This document shows positions 32,194-40,722 of a stretch of 45,878 nt of DNA, in pieces. Position 1 is the first letter of the stretch. Each line of letters starts with the position of its first letter. The DNA comes from Terribium retamae (lineage in GTDB: Bacteria > Pseudomonadota > Alphaproteobacteria > Rhizobiales > Rhizobiaceae), in the NCBI RefSeq assembly GCF_022347545.1, contig NZ_JAKREW010000036.1, positions 1-45,878 on the forward strand, written 5' to 3'. The position numbers were made by a program, and so were the translations under genes. The notes below the pieces were generated by a model. That model had not been told where the DNA came from, ran no database searches, and worked only from the letters and a program-made list of their open reading frames with translations.

Positions 32194-33066
32194 TCAGATC
32201 TTCAAGATGTATTCCGGTTCAATGCGGCCCATGGCGAAATGCGCGATCGCGAGCGCGTTGCCGCTTAGGCGGCCCCTGCGGTCGACATATGGCTCTGGCC
32301 AGAGGCTCTTTGCGAGGTTGGCTGCAACATTGCGAAACATGAGGGGGAGCGCGAAGGAGGCTGGAACCGTTCCTTTCCTTATCAGGTAGATCGCATTGGC
32401 GACCTGTGAGTAGCCGAACCGCTTTCCGCTGACACGTCCCGTCTTGATGCCAAGATGAACGCCTATGATCGAGGTCACGCACACGACGCGCCCTCGAGAT
32501 CTCATTTGACTCGTGAAATCGATGTCTTCCTGCCAGCCGTAGAGGACCAGACGCTCGTCGAAGCGTAAATCGCCTATCAGTGAAGTGCGGAACGACATGT
32601 TGCATCCATAGGCACCCACATGGTCGACCACCGGCGGCCCATTCGGTTTTCGCCCTTCTGCATCTTTTAGCGCAGCGTTTGCATCGGCCCAGCTTAGACC
32701 GGCATTGTTGGCGCCGTCCTTGACGACCTTGCCCATCACAACCGCCCAATCATCATTTTCAGCAAAGGCCCGCTCGATCTGCTCGAGGTATCGCCCGGAC
32801 GGGACGAAATCGTCATCGAAGAACGTGACGATGTCGAAGCGATCCAACAACGGCGCGAGAGCAGTGTTGCGCTGGGCAGCCAATCCCATGGGGCCCGAGA
32901 CACTCGACAGCGGGAACGGACGGCCATCCGGAAGTTCGATGTGTGTCGTGTCTGGTACCGACAGTATGACCTCGTCGGGGAGCCTCGTCTGGCCGCCCAG
33001 ATATTCCAACAAGCGAGCAACCTGCTCGCTGCGACCGAGGGTTGGGATAATCACTGCAATTTTCAT
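32194..33066 (-). CDS. Glycosyltransferase family 2
   Basis: A 290-residue GT-A enzyme. MKIAVIIPTLGRSEQVARLL is the nucleotide-binding start, GLAAQRNTALAPLLDRFDIV and TFFDDDFVPSGRYLEQ carry the DDD metal site, and LYGWQEDIDFTSQMRSRG gives the catalytic ED pair. It is the first gene of a two-gene minus-strand unit with the ExoF-like export gene and diverges from the GT4 gene at 33315. It likely adds a sugar to the lipid-linked repeat unit; donor and acceptor are not deducible. Confidence 0.88.
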   Translation of the reverse strand: MKIAVIIPTLGRSEQVARLLEYLGGQTRLPDEVILSVPDTTHIELPDGRPFPLSSVSGPMGLAAQRNTALAPLLDRFDIVTFFDDDFVPSGRYLEQIERAFAENDDWAVVMGKVVKDGANNAGLSWADANAALKDAEGRKPNGPPVVDHVGAYGCNMSFRTSLIGDLRFDERLVLYGWQEDIDFTSQMRSRGRVVCVTSIIGVHLGIKTGRVSGKRFGYSQVANAIYLIRKGTVPASFALPLMFRNVAANLAKSLWPEPYVDRRGRLSGNALAIAHFAMGRIEPEYILKI

Positions 33067-33314
33067 TGCTTGTCCGGGACGTTACTCCTTCCAAGCCTAT
33101 GACGACGCGAGGCTTCAGACAGCCTGCATAAAAGTGGGTTCTGCGAGTTCCACCTACCTCGCAGCACATGCTGTCGGCGTATCACCTGTGCGCTACTCCC
33201 AGCCATAAGCAGTAGGCAGACATTCGACGGGAGCAATCTGTGACCGATCGGACAACTTGCGAGGGTCATGGGAGGACAAGGAAACTGGGGACCTCACAGA
33301 GGCAGGGAAGTATC

Positions 33315-34547
33315 ATGCTTCATGAACGCTCTTCCGACCTGGCGATCGCCGCCAAGGTCGAAATGCCCATTGACGAGCTTCCCGCTGCTTCGGCCGCCGG
33401 GGTCGACAGATATGGCAAGATAGCGGTTGTTCACGACTGGTGCCCAAATTTTCGGGGCGGCGAGCGCGTGTTGGCGCAAATCTGCAAGCAGTTTCCCAAC
33501 GCAGAGGTCTTCACACTGTTCGATTTCCTCCCAGCCGAGGTGAAGGAACAATATTTCCGCGACGTGGAATTCCACACCTCTGCGGTCAATCGGATCCCGA
33601 TGATCGAGAAATTCTATCGGTCTCTCTTTTTCCTCTGCCCCTTCCTGATCGAGCAGTTCGACGTTACCGGCTATGATGCTGTGATATCATCTTCGGCCGC
33701 ATTTTCGCGGGGGGTGATTACAAGACCCGATCAGCCGCATCTGTGTTACGTGCACAGCCCTGTCCGCTACGCTTGGGACGAGCAATTCTCTTATCTTCAG
33801 CAGGGCAGGCTCGGTTTCGGACCGAAGGGAATGCTCTACCGCTATATGCTGCATCGCTTGAGAACCTGGGACACGAGAACCGCTCACGGCCCAGACTTGA
33901 TGCTGGCAAATTCAAACTATGTCCGCTCCCGAATCCAGCACATATATGGACGTGACGCGCGTGTGGTTTTTCCGCCGGTTTGCCTGGAGGAACTCCCCTG
34001 CGTCGAGGACAAGGACGATTACTACGTTTCGGCATCCTTCCTCGCTCCCTACAAGCGCACCGATCTGGTGATCAGGGCCTTCAACGAGATGCCGTCGCGA
34101 CGGCTGATCATCGTGGGGGAAGGGCAGCAATCAGCCGCTCTAAGGGCACTGGCCGGTCCGAATGTCACATTTTCAGGGTTCCTCCCCCGCGAGGAATACG
34201 TCGACACGCTCGCTCGGGCGAAGGCGATGGTCTTCGCCGGTTGCGAGGATTTTGGCATAGCGCTCGCCGAAGCACAGGCCTGTGGAACACCCCTGATCGC
34301 ATTCGGCCGGGGCGGCGCAGTCGATATCGTTCGACGCCTGGGGACAGACCCCGAGCCAACGGGCGTGTTGTTCAAGACTCAGACCGTTGAGGAGCTCAAG
34401 GAGGCGGTCAACCGGTTCGAGGAAAACAGCCTCCTCATCGCGCCGAAAGCCTGCACCAGCAACGCCCAGCGCTTCTCGGAAGAGAATTTCGATCGAGCCA
34501 TCCTGGAGTCGATCGGAACTGTCCAGGCACTTCACGGGGTCATGTGA
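33315..34547 (+). CDS. Glycosyltransferase family 4 (mannosyltransferase-like)
   Basis: About 410 residues with a GT-B fold: IAVVHDWCPNFRGGERVLAQ near the N-terminus (the GGxE acceptor-side loop), LCYVHSPVRYAWDE and, in the donor half, YYVSASFLAPYKRTDLVIRA and FAGCEDFGIALAEAQACGTP, the EX7E motif. This pattern is common among GDP-mannose-using WbaZ-like enzymes, consistent with the GDP-mannose genes in the window, but donor use is inferred. ATG 33315 has GGGAAG upstream; an earlier GTG at 33240 would add 25 residues. It overlaps the convergent GT4 gene by eight bases. Confidence 0.88.
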   Translation: MLHERSSDLAIAAKVEMPIDELPAASAAGVDRYGKIAVVHDWCPNFRGGERVLAQICKQFPNAEVFTLFDFLPAEVKEQYFRDVEFHTSAVNRIPMIEKFYRSLFFLCPFLIEQFDVTGYDAVISSSAAFSRGVITRPDQPHLCYVHSPVRYAWDEQFSYLQQGRLGFGPKGMLYRYMLHRLRTWDTRTAHGPDLMLANSNYVRSRIQHIYGRDARVVFPPVCLEELPCVEDKDDYYVSASFLAPYKRTDLVIRAFNEMPSRRLIIVGEGQQSAALRALAGPNVTFSGFLPREEYVDTLARAKAMVFAGCEDFGIALAEAQACGTPLIAFGRGGAVDIVRRLGTDPEPTGVLFKTQTVEELKEAVNRFEENSLLIAPKACTSNAQRFSEENFDRAILESIGTVQALHGVM

Positions 34548-35670
34548 ATTCGCGCAACCTAACGACCCTGGTGTCGGTATCGATGCCGTCAGCAACGGCC
34601 ATCGCCTCCAGGTAACGCAAGGCGCTCGTCCTCCAGCTGTAGGCCAAGGCTCTGGCTTTCCCCTTCGCGGCCAGTTGCAGGCGCAGGGCTTTGGAGTTGC
34701 GAAGGCTGATGAAACGGTCGAGCCATGCATGCGGATTGTCGGCTGGGGCATACAGGGCGGCATTTGCGCAGACTTCTGGCAGGCTGGCGCGATCGGACAC
34801 CACGACCGGGCAGCCTAGGGCCATCGCCTCGACAACCGGCAGGCCAAACCCTTCCGTCAGCGAAGGAAACGCCAGGCAAAGCGAGTCCATCAGCAGTGCG
34901 GCTAATTCGCTGTCGCCAATGCGTCCGAGCCAATGGATGTTGCGGGCTTCAGCCCTGGCTGTTCCTCTACTGAAAACACGCGAATCCGACATTCCGACAA
35001 CCGCGATCTCCATTCCAACCTTTCCAAGGCGGTCTGCCAGGCCCAGGATGAGATCTACATTCTTGTGAGGTGCAGCGCTGCCGATCATGACAATGGTATT
35101 CCGCGAGGCGACAGACCTCGTCGCCGCCGAATGTTCGGGTTTCCACATCAAGGCGTGCTCATGACCGTTCGGAGCAACGAAGGCTCTGCACGAGGGGACA
35201 ATGTCGCGACGAACCAGTTCGGTCAGTGAAAAATGGGAAACCGTCGAAATATTACATGCCGTTTTTCCGAGGCATGGAAGTAACGCCTTGTACGAAGTCC
35301 TGAAGCCAAGCGAATAGCTCTCAGGCGCGTTCCAGACGTTAGCATCATGAATGCAGACTATATGCTTGTGCGACAGGAGCGGCCCTGTGTTACAGAGGCT
35401 GAGTAGCCCGCCGCCGTGTAGCGAGGCGGCCAGCTTGGTCTGCTCCCACAGATGCCCGCCCGTGCTGCCGATCCTGCAATATTCGATGGAATTGAGCGGA
35501 AAGTCCGAGCTGTCCTGCGGGCAGTGAAGCCTGAGCTCAAGCCCGCGGGTGAGGGGACCCCGCTCGGTGATCAAGGCGTCCAGGGAACGGACGATCTCTC
35601 TTGCATACCGCTGAACGCCGGTTGTCGGCTGGGAAAGGAAACGCCCGTTGATCGTCCAGTGCCGTGCCAT
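34540..35670 (-). CDS. Glycosyltransferase family 4
   Basis: A 376-residue GT-B enzyme: MARHWTINGRFLSQPTTGVQ then RYAREIVRSLDAL (N-terminal acceptor loop), IVMIGSAAPHKNVDLILGLA (start of the donor half) and AFPSLTEGFGLPVVEAMALG with the EX7E motif. The 5' end and the upstream 120 bp are the likely source (copy B) of the leader now fused to the oxidoreductase at 8990-10126. It is also a paralogue of the divergent GT4 gene at 35862, which has WTINGDFTLLRRNGIARYAR. Convergent overlap with the neighbour at 34547 is eight bases. Confidence 0.9.
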   Translation of the reverse strand: MARHWTINGRFLSQPTTGVQRYAREIVRSLDALITERGPLTRGLELRLHCPQDSSDFPLNSIEYCRIGSTGGHLWEQTKLAASLHGGGLLSLCNTGPLLSHKHIVCIHDANVWNAPESYSLGFRTSYKALLPCLGKTACNISTVSHFSLTELVRRDIVPSCRAFVAPNGHEHALMWKPEHSAATRSVASRNTIVMIGSAAPHKNVDLILGLADRLGKVGMEIAVVGMSDSRVFSRGTARAEARNIHWLGRIGDSELAALLMDSLCLAFPSLTEGFGLPVVEAMALGCPVVVSDRASLPEVCANAALYAPADNPHAWLDRFISLRNSKALRLQLAAKGKARALAYSWRTSALRYLEAMAVADGIDTDTRVVRLREFT

Positions 35671-35795
35671 ACCAGCCTCGCGATGTCCTTAGTTTGAAGC
35701 CGCGATCGCGTGCGGTCACTACGGCCATTGGGTCATCTGGAGGCGTTTAGGATCATCCAGCCAGCCGAGAGCAGATGGTCTAGATACCTCAAACG
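35609..35795 (-). repeat. Copy B of the diverged direct repeat (glycosyltransferase start and promoter)
   Basis: Partner of 10065-10262. Shared upstream blocks include TTTGAAGCCGCGA, TTGGGTCATC, a GATCATCCAGCCAG-like run and ACCTCAAACG. Here the segment stays joined to a complete glycosyltransferase, so this copy is probably ancestral. It also serves as the divergent promoter region for the gene at 35862. Confidence 0.88.
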
Positions 35796-35861
35796 TTCGA
35801 GGGTCGCTGCTTTTCCCGGAGTGCTAGTCTTGCTGCAGGTCCGGCAAGGTGGGGAAGGGCG

Positions 35862-37127
35862 ATGGCCAAAACTGTCTATGCAGCGCCGGCGGAGGGAGGC
35901 CGGCATTTGAACGGAAACAGCGTCGCAGCAGCTTCGGCTCGCTCACTTCCGGGAGCCTCTCGATATCTCATTGATCGTCGCGACCGGACGTTGACGGACT
36001 TCGATCTACCCAAACGGCGCTGGACAATAAACGGAGACTTCACCCTGCTTCGGCGTAATGGGATAGCGCGTTACGCTCGCGAAGTGACGATGGCGCTCGA
36101 TGCTCTCATTTCGGAAGGGCATCCCCTCAGCCATGACTTGGAAATCGACCTCGTGGTGCCACGTCCGCTGGCCGAACCTCTTCCGCTGAAATCTATACCG
36201 GTACGGGTCGTTCCCGAGTTCGACAGCCCCCGGCTTCCTCAGTTCTGGGTTCAGGCGCAGTTGCCCTGGCATGTGCCGGGAGGACTGCTAAGCTTTTGCA
36301 ACCTTGCACCAGTCGTGCTGAGACGCCAGATCGCATGTGTCCATGATATGCATACAAGGTTGATGCCCTCGAGCTACGCACGAGGGTTCCGTTGGGCCCA
36401 CCGCATCATCCTCCCGCTGCTGGGCAGGCGGGCTGCACGGATCACGACGGTTTCGCAGCTTTCGCGCAGACATCTGATCGAGTTCGGGATTGCACGCGAG
36501 CAAGACATCGTCGTTACCTACAACGGCAGCGACCACGCGAAGCAATGGGATTCAGCAAGGTCTACCTTGGCCGTCAATCGGGCCAGACCCTATGTCCTTT
36601 GCCTCGGCCGAGCAGATCAGGAATACAAGAACGTACGGCTTCTCGCTGAACTCGCCCCTTTTCTGGATGAGATGGGTCTTGACCTCTGGATGCCAGGCGA
36701 TGCCGACGAAACCGCGATCCTGCGGCACGTCCCGGAAATGCCGGCGAACATCGTCCTCCTTGGCCGCATAAGCGATGATGACTTCAAAAAGGCGCTTGAG
36801 GGGGCTCTCTGTTTCCTGTTCCCATCCCGGATCGAAGGTTTCGGGTTGCCTGCTGTCGAGGCGATGGCTTCGAGTTGCCCGGTCATAGCTTCGACTTCGC
36901 CTTGTTTGCCTGAAATCTGCGGAGATTCGGCGCTCTATTCGGATCCTGACGACGTCCGGTCATGGGTCGAAAACGTCCGCCAACTGTCAATCGACCCTGA
37001 CCTCCGCAAACGAATGGTCGAGAAGGGGCATGCCAGGGCGAGCAGTTATTCCTGGCGCTGGATCGCGTGGAATTATCTCGAGCTCATGATCCAGGTCGAT
37101 GCGGATTTCGGGGAATTCAACGAATAG
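35862..37127 (+). CDS. Glycosyltransferase family 4
   Basis: A 421-residue GT-B enzyme with an extra N-terminal stretch of about 50 residues before RRWTINGDFTLLRRNGIARY. The donor half has PYVLCLGRADQEYKNVRLLA and FLFPSRIEGFGLPAVEAMAS (EX7E motif). Its core matches that of the divergent neighbour (WTINGxF, RYAREV, LDALI), so the two arose by duplication. GGGGAAGGGCG precedes the ATG. The 214-bp gap downstream to the glycosidase gene has no terminator, so cotranscription is possible. Confidence 0.88.
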   Translation: MAKTVYAAPAEGGRHLNGNSVAAASARSLPGASRYLIDRRDRTLTDFDLPKRRWTINGDFTLLRRNGIARYAREVTMALDALISEGHPLSHDLEIDLVVPRPLAEPLPLKSIPVRVVPEFDSPRLPQFWVQAQLPWHVPGGLLSFCNLAPVVLRRQIACVHDMHTRLMPSSYARGFRWAHRIILPLLGRRAARITTVSQLSRRHLIEFGIAREQDIVVTYNGSDHAKQWDSARSTLAVNRARPYVLCLGRADQEYKNVRLLAELAPFLDEMGLDLWMPGDADETAILRHVPEMPANIVLLGRISDDDFKKALEGALCFLFPSRIEGFGLPAVEAMASSCPVIASTSPCLPEICGDSALYSDPDDVRSWVENVRQLSIDPDLRKRMVEKGHARASSYSWRWIAWNYLELMIQVDADFGEFNE

Positions 37128-37341
37128 CCGACAGCGGTTCAATTCCCTTCATCTTGAGCTCAACTCTTCCGGGCGCCGATCGAGGCAATTGCAGTCAAAA
37201 GGTTATGCCGCCCGATGGTTAGGTCTCCGCCTTCAAAAGAGGTACATTGAAGCTTCCCATGCCCTTATAGGCAAATTGCTTCCCAACTCCGCAGTTCCGA
37301 CTATTCCAACATCCAATATCGTGCAGGGAGGCATGATTGCC

Positions 37342-38772
37342 ATGTCGTTTCGTTTCGCAGCTACTGCTGCTGTGTTGCTGACAACCGCCGCTCCCGCTTC
37401 CGCCGATTTGCTTTGGGGGGTGAATGGCCATCCGATAATCTCCTACCCGGACGTCCCGATCGAAAAACAACTCGATTTCGTCAAGGACCTTGGCCTCAAG
37501 TCATATCGGGTCAATGTTACCTCCGCAGATGAAGCAGATAAGCTTGCTAGCGTTGTGGTGGCGGGGAAAGAGAGAGGGATCGACATCCTGCCTGTGATCA
37601 CACCCGGACTGGATCTAGCCGAGAACAGCCCGGATCAGCTCTATAGCGCAGCGCGGAAACTGGCGGTCACCCTAGGCTCCCGATTCAAGAGCGATATCCG
37701 CGTTTGGGAACTCGGCAACGAGATGGAGATCTACGCCCTCATAAAGCCTTGCGAAAAACGCGATGATGGATCGCAATATCCCTGTGCCTGGGGCACTGCG
37801 GCCGGCACTGGAGTGCTCGACTACTATGGTCCGCGCTGGGCGAAGGTGAGCGCCGTCCTCAGGGGCATGTCCGACGGAATGACGGCGATCGACCCGACCA
37901 TAAGAAAGGCAATGGGTACGGCTGGCTGGGGTCATACTGGCGCCTTTGCGCGAATGAAGCAGGACGGGATCGCCTGGGACATCTCGGTCTGGCATATGTA
38001 CGGAGAAGATCCGGAATGGGCTTTCCGCGAGATTTCGTCTTACGGCAAGCCTATCTGGGTCACCGAATTCAACAACCCCTACGGCAGCCAGCGCAGCGAG
38101 CGGGAGCAGGCCGATGGCGTCAGGCAAACCATGACGCGGCTTGCCGAACTCCAAGACAAGTACAACGTTGAAGCAGCGCACATCTATGAACTGTTGGATG
38201 AGACCTATTGGGCACCAAGCTTCGAAGCGAATATGGGTCTGGTCCGGCTCGCCGCCAACAACCATGGCAAATGGATAACGGGCGAACCGAAACCTGCCTA
38301 CATGGCCGTTCGCGACATCACCCGCGGGCCGCGGCCGCTGCCCAAGCCGGAGCGACACTGTAATGCCGATGCCAATGCTGCCGATGAATCCAACCATATC
38401 CGGCAGGTGCGTTTTGCTTATTGCCTCGTTCTTGGCCAAGACGGCGATGCCGCCGGCGTGAAGCGTTGGTCTGACGCGCTCGAGAGTGGGGGTGCCGGAG
38501 TTGTCGACGTAATCATGGATGTGATCCGCTCCAAGGAATTCGAGGCCAAATACGCTGCGATCGGCCTCACGGATCGGGCCTATGTCAGTTTTCTTTACCT
38601 GCTGTTGTTGAATCGCCCAGCGGACAATTACGGACTGGAAACCTACGCTCGCCAGTTGCGAAGAGGATCAATGACGCGCGAAGCGGTGGCTTTGGGCATT
38701 GTTAATTCAAGCGAATTCAGATCCCGGCATGCCGCCATGAGGGACGCCTCGGACATACCGGCGCCGGGTTGA
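37342..38772 (+). CDS. Secreted glycoside hydrolase (clan GH-A type) with C-terminal DUF4214
   Basis: About 476 residues. The signal peptide is MSFRFAATAAVLLTTAAPAS ending in A before DLLWG. The TIM-barrel part shows the clan GH-A catalytic pair: the acid in VWELGNEMEIY (E127) and the nucleophile in PIWVTEFNNPYG (E242), spaced as in GH5/GH39-like enzymes. The last about 105 residues are DUF4214, seen as FAYCLVLGQDGDAAGVKRW, and again FLYLLLLNRPADNYGLETYA with SSEF after it. ATG 37342 is chosen because AGGGAGG at 37325-37331 is ten bases away; ATG 37333 is too close. It likely trims or processes the EPS outside the cytoplasm; the substrate is unknown. Confidence 0.85.
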   Translation: MSFRFAATAAVLLTTAAPASADLLWGVNGHPIISYPDVPIEKQLDFVKDLGLKSYRVNVTSADEADKLASVVVAGKERGIDILPVITPGLDLAENSPDQLYSAARKLAVTLGSRFKSDIRVWELGNEMEIYALIKPCEKRDDGSQYPCAWGTAAGTGVLDYYGPRWAKVSAVLRGMSDGMTAIDPTIRKAMGTAGWGHTGAFARMKQDGIAWDISVWHMYGEDPEWAFREISSYGKPIWVTEFNNPYGSQRSEREQADGVRQTMTRLAELQDKYNVEAAHIYELLDETYWAPSFEANMGLVRLAANNHGKWITGEPKPAYMAVRDITRGPRPLPKPERHCNADANAADESNHIRQVRFAYCLVLGQDGDAAGVKRWSDALESGGAGVVDVIMDVIRSKEFEAKYAAIGLTDRAYVSFLYLLLLNRPADNYGLETYARQLRRGSMTREAVALGIVNSSEFRSRHAAMRDASDIPAPG

Positions 38773-39117
38773 ATCGAGTGCCGCCGGCAAATCGTCCGAA
38801 AAGAAAGATCCGAACCCAGGGTGAGCCCCATTTCGGGACGCTTTCCTACTTTTCGTTGCTGACCATCGATCTGATGGCAAACCGCCACGGAAACGCGGCT
38901 AACCGATGCAGGAAGCTCTCAACGCAAGGGTGGGTCGCTAAGCGTCTACCTCGCGACGCAGGACAACTGAATCCCACAAGCAGCAGCGTTAGCCAGATCC
39001 GAATGGCGCCCGACATTTCTTTCGGTGAAAGGCACGATGCGCGAGGCGACCTTCGCACGGCAGCGATCAGTGATCGGTCTGCGGCGATTGCGGAGCAGCC
39101 AAAAGGTGAAGAGAAGC
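38773..39117. other. Intergenic region between glycosidase and LuxR-type genes
   Basis: No convincing gene. A minus-strand frame beginning near 39015 opens with a signal-like MSGAIRIWLTLLLVGF but continues as Arg/His-rich sequence without any recognisable fold. It could be a relic of a small exported protein. No promoter can be placed with confidence. Confidence 0.4.
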
Positions 39118-39154
39118 AAAAAATGGTCCGTCGAGGGAAGCCTGGACGGACCAT
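39118..39154 (-). terminator. Rho-independent terminator of the LuxR-type gene
   Basis: Read on the minus strand: ATGGTCCGTC, a 12-base loop, GACGGACCAT, then TTTTT. The 10-bp stem is perfect (39145-39154 and 39123-39132) and the T run is at 39118-39122/3. It lies 11 bases after the stop codon. Confidence 0.93.
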
Positions 39155-39165
39155 CTGAAACACTA

Positions 39166-39948
39166 TCATTCTTGCGCCAGAGCGCCTTCACCGAAAAGGT
39201 CGTTGACCTTGTAAGCGACCTCCGTCCTGTTGGTCGCCTTCAATTTCCGCATGATGTTTCGAATGTGAACCTTCACAGTGCTTTCGCGCAGGTTCAGTTC
39301 GTGAGCTATGATCTTATTCGCCTTACCGCGCCGAAGCGCTTGAGCAACTTCCGCTTGCCGGTGTGTGAACATCGTCGTCAGCGAACGCGTGTCACGGCTT
39401 CCTGAAGCGATCAGATGCCGCATTGGCAGCACGCTGCTGGCCGGTACGAAGATACCGCCAGCTGCTGCAAGGTTGACGGCTTCAACGCAGACGTCGATGC
39501 CAACGGATGTCGGGATGTAGCCGCGTGCACCGCATTCGAGTGCCGTTAATATTTGTGCCAAGTCTTCTGTATCGGCCAATAATATTACCGGGACTGAACT
39601 GAACTCCGACGAAATCAACTTGATCTCATTCGCAATGCTTTGCTCGGTGATTTTGCGTCCGCCAAGGTTGAATAAAATGGCAGTCAAAGGAGGATATGCT
39701 CCTTTCTTTGTGCGCCACTCTTCGATTGTGCCCATGGCGGCAACTGTCATGCCAAGATCATGGTCCTCAAGGGCACCGGCCAGGCACTCCCGGTCCAAGG
39801 CCCTTCCGTCCAGAATAAGAAGGCATTCTCTGTCTGCCTGTTCCTTTCCTTCTCCAAGAGTGCTCGATGTGATTTCCGACTGATTTGTCGAAACAAGATT
39901 ATGCAGTCCGATTGCAGAACCCATACTAAATACCCCACTTTCGCCCAT
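39166..39948 (-). CDS. LuxR-type (NarL/FixJ-like) transcriptional regulator with atypical receiver domain
   Basis: About 260 residues. The C-terminal GerE helix-turn-helix is intact: FTHRQAEVAQALRRGKANKI, IAHELNLRESTVKVHIRNIM, RKLKATNRTEVAYKV. The N-terminal half has the shape of a response-regulator receiver (ECLLILDGRALDRECLAGAL, VPVILLADTEDLAQILTALE, CGARGYIPTS), but the expected phospho-acceptor Asp is Asn (N94 in AILFNLGG) and the acidic pocket is reduced to one Asp. Normal phosphorylation is therefore unlikely. ATG 39948 has GAGG seven to eight bases upstream; ATG 39924 is an alternative. No sensor kinase gene is nearby. Control of the EPS genes is inferred from location. Confidence 0.88.
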   Translation of the reverse strand: MGESGVFSMGSAIGLHNLVSTNQSEITSSTLGEGKEQADRECLLILDGRALDRECLAGALEDHDLGMTVAAMGTIEEWRTKKGAYPPLTAILFNLGGRKITEQSIANEIKLISSEFSSVPVILLADTEDLAQILTALECGARGYIPTSVGIDVCVEAVNLAAAGGIFVPASSVLPMRHLIASGSRDTRSLTTMFTHRQAEVAQALRRGKANKIIAHELNLRESTVKVHIRNIMRKLKATNRTEVAYKVNDLFGEGALAQE

Positions 39949-39985
39949 ACGCGTCGCCTCATGGCGGCCCGTTGTAACCTCCTCA

Positions 39986-39999
39986 AATTTCCGGAAATT
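39986..39999. promoter_or_regulatory. 14-bp perfect palindrome upstream of the LuxR-type gene
   Basis: AATTTCCGGAAATT lies about 38 bp before the start codon at 39948. Its outer flanks (TCAA on one side, TTGA on the other) extend the symmetry with one-base offsets. A position just upstream of a regulator gene suggests an operator, perhaps autoregulatory. Confidence 0.5.
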
Positions 40000-40503
40000 C
40001 TTGAAGTTTTCTAAGCGGCCTGTGAAGACACAGCCGGACTTCTGCAACTTAGAGCGCCCGCCCGTTTCTCCCTACGCCACCTAGAATTGAATAGTTTATG
40101 CTTTACAAACGGTCGCTAACCTAAGTTAATTTTCTTAAAAAAAAATCTTTGGCTACTACCGTAGCGCTCAAAGGACTGCGGGTGACGGGCTGATCGGCTC
40201 AGGTTGGTAACCCGGTTATGCAGGAAAGCCGACATGCTCATCCGAAGGGGGATGATGGGCCGGGTGTCTGTTGGGGCGCCTAGCCCAAAAGGCTTCGTTG
40301 ACGGCATACGCTGCCCGAGACGAACATCGGTGCGCCTGCGTCTGCCCGGGTGACGGGGTCTGTCTACGGATAATTCGGGACAGGATAGGGGGGCCACCCG
40401 CCCAGCCCCCAAGTGGCCCCCCTATCGCTCCGATGCGACCGAATTGCGTGGGAGCCGCCTGCCGGCTTGGAGTCAGGCGGATAGAGATCAATTTGTCTGG
40501 ACG
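40000..40503. other. Gene-poor region with a strong inverted repeat
   Basis: No supportable gene in about 500 bp. The left part is A+T-rich with an A9 run at 40137-40146 and probably holds the LuxR gene promoter. The right part is G+C-rich and contains the long inverted repeat at 40384-40426. Frames open in this part have no recognisable protein character. Confidence 0.5.
40384..40426. repeat. 14-bp perfect inverted repeat with 15-base loop
   Basis: GATAGGGGGGCCAC at 40384-40397 and GTGGCCCCCCTATC at 40413-40426 are exact complements, loop CCGCCCAGCCCCCAA. There is no T run on either side, so it is not a simple intrinsic terminator. It could be the structured end of a small non-coding or mobile remnant, or a bidirectional terminator. 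Confidence 0.85.
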
Positions 40504-40722
40504 TCAGGCGTTTCCCTGTGGATCGACCTTACTCAGCCAGCGCTCGCTTGCTTCTTCTTTGCGAGCTGCGGCTTCGAAGGCATCGATCAACTTCCGGGCG
40601 GCTTTATTGGCAACGTGGGACTCGGGATATCGGGTGGTCACGGCCCGCGCCCGATCGTATATTTCTCTGAGTTGCTCCACCTGCTTGGGGCCAAATGCGC
40701 GATGCGCAATTTGGGTGGTCAT
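40504..40722 (-). CDS. Small conserved-looking hypothetical protein (72 aa)
   Basis: Seventy-two residues beginning MTTQIAHRAFGPKQVEQLRE. The sequence is mostly helical and charged (REIYDRARAV, KLIDAFEAAARKEEASERWL) with no membrane span. The start at 40722 is supported by GAGGAG nine bases upstream; the frame is open further upstream, but without such a site. It resembles short uncharacterised alphaproteobacterial proteins, but I cannot name a family. It stands alone between the LuxR region and the polymerase gene. Confidence 0.6.
   Translation of the reverse strand: MTTQIAHRAFGPKQVEQLREIYDRARAVTTRYPESHVANKAARKLIDAFEAAARKEEASERWLSKVDPQGNA

Noticed and set aside
10065..35795. The two diverged repeats as ends of an active mobile element
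   Set aside because: They lie inside genes and promoters, are only about 77% identical in the coding part, and no recombinase or terminal inverted repeat accompanies them; old duplication and recombination explains them better.
38846..39169. Minus-strand frame with a signal-like start
   Set aside because: Only the first 20 residues look like protein; it overlaps the terminator region and continues as basic, His/Arg-rich sequence.
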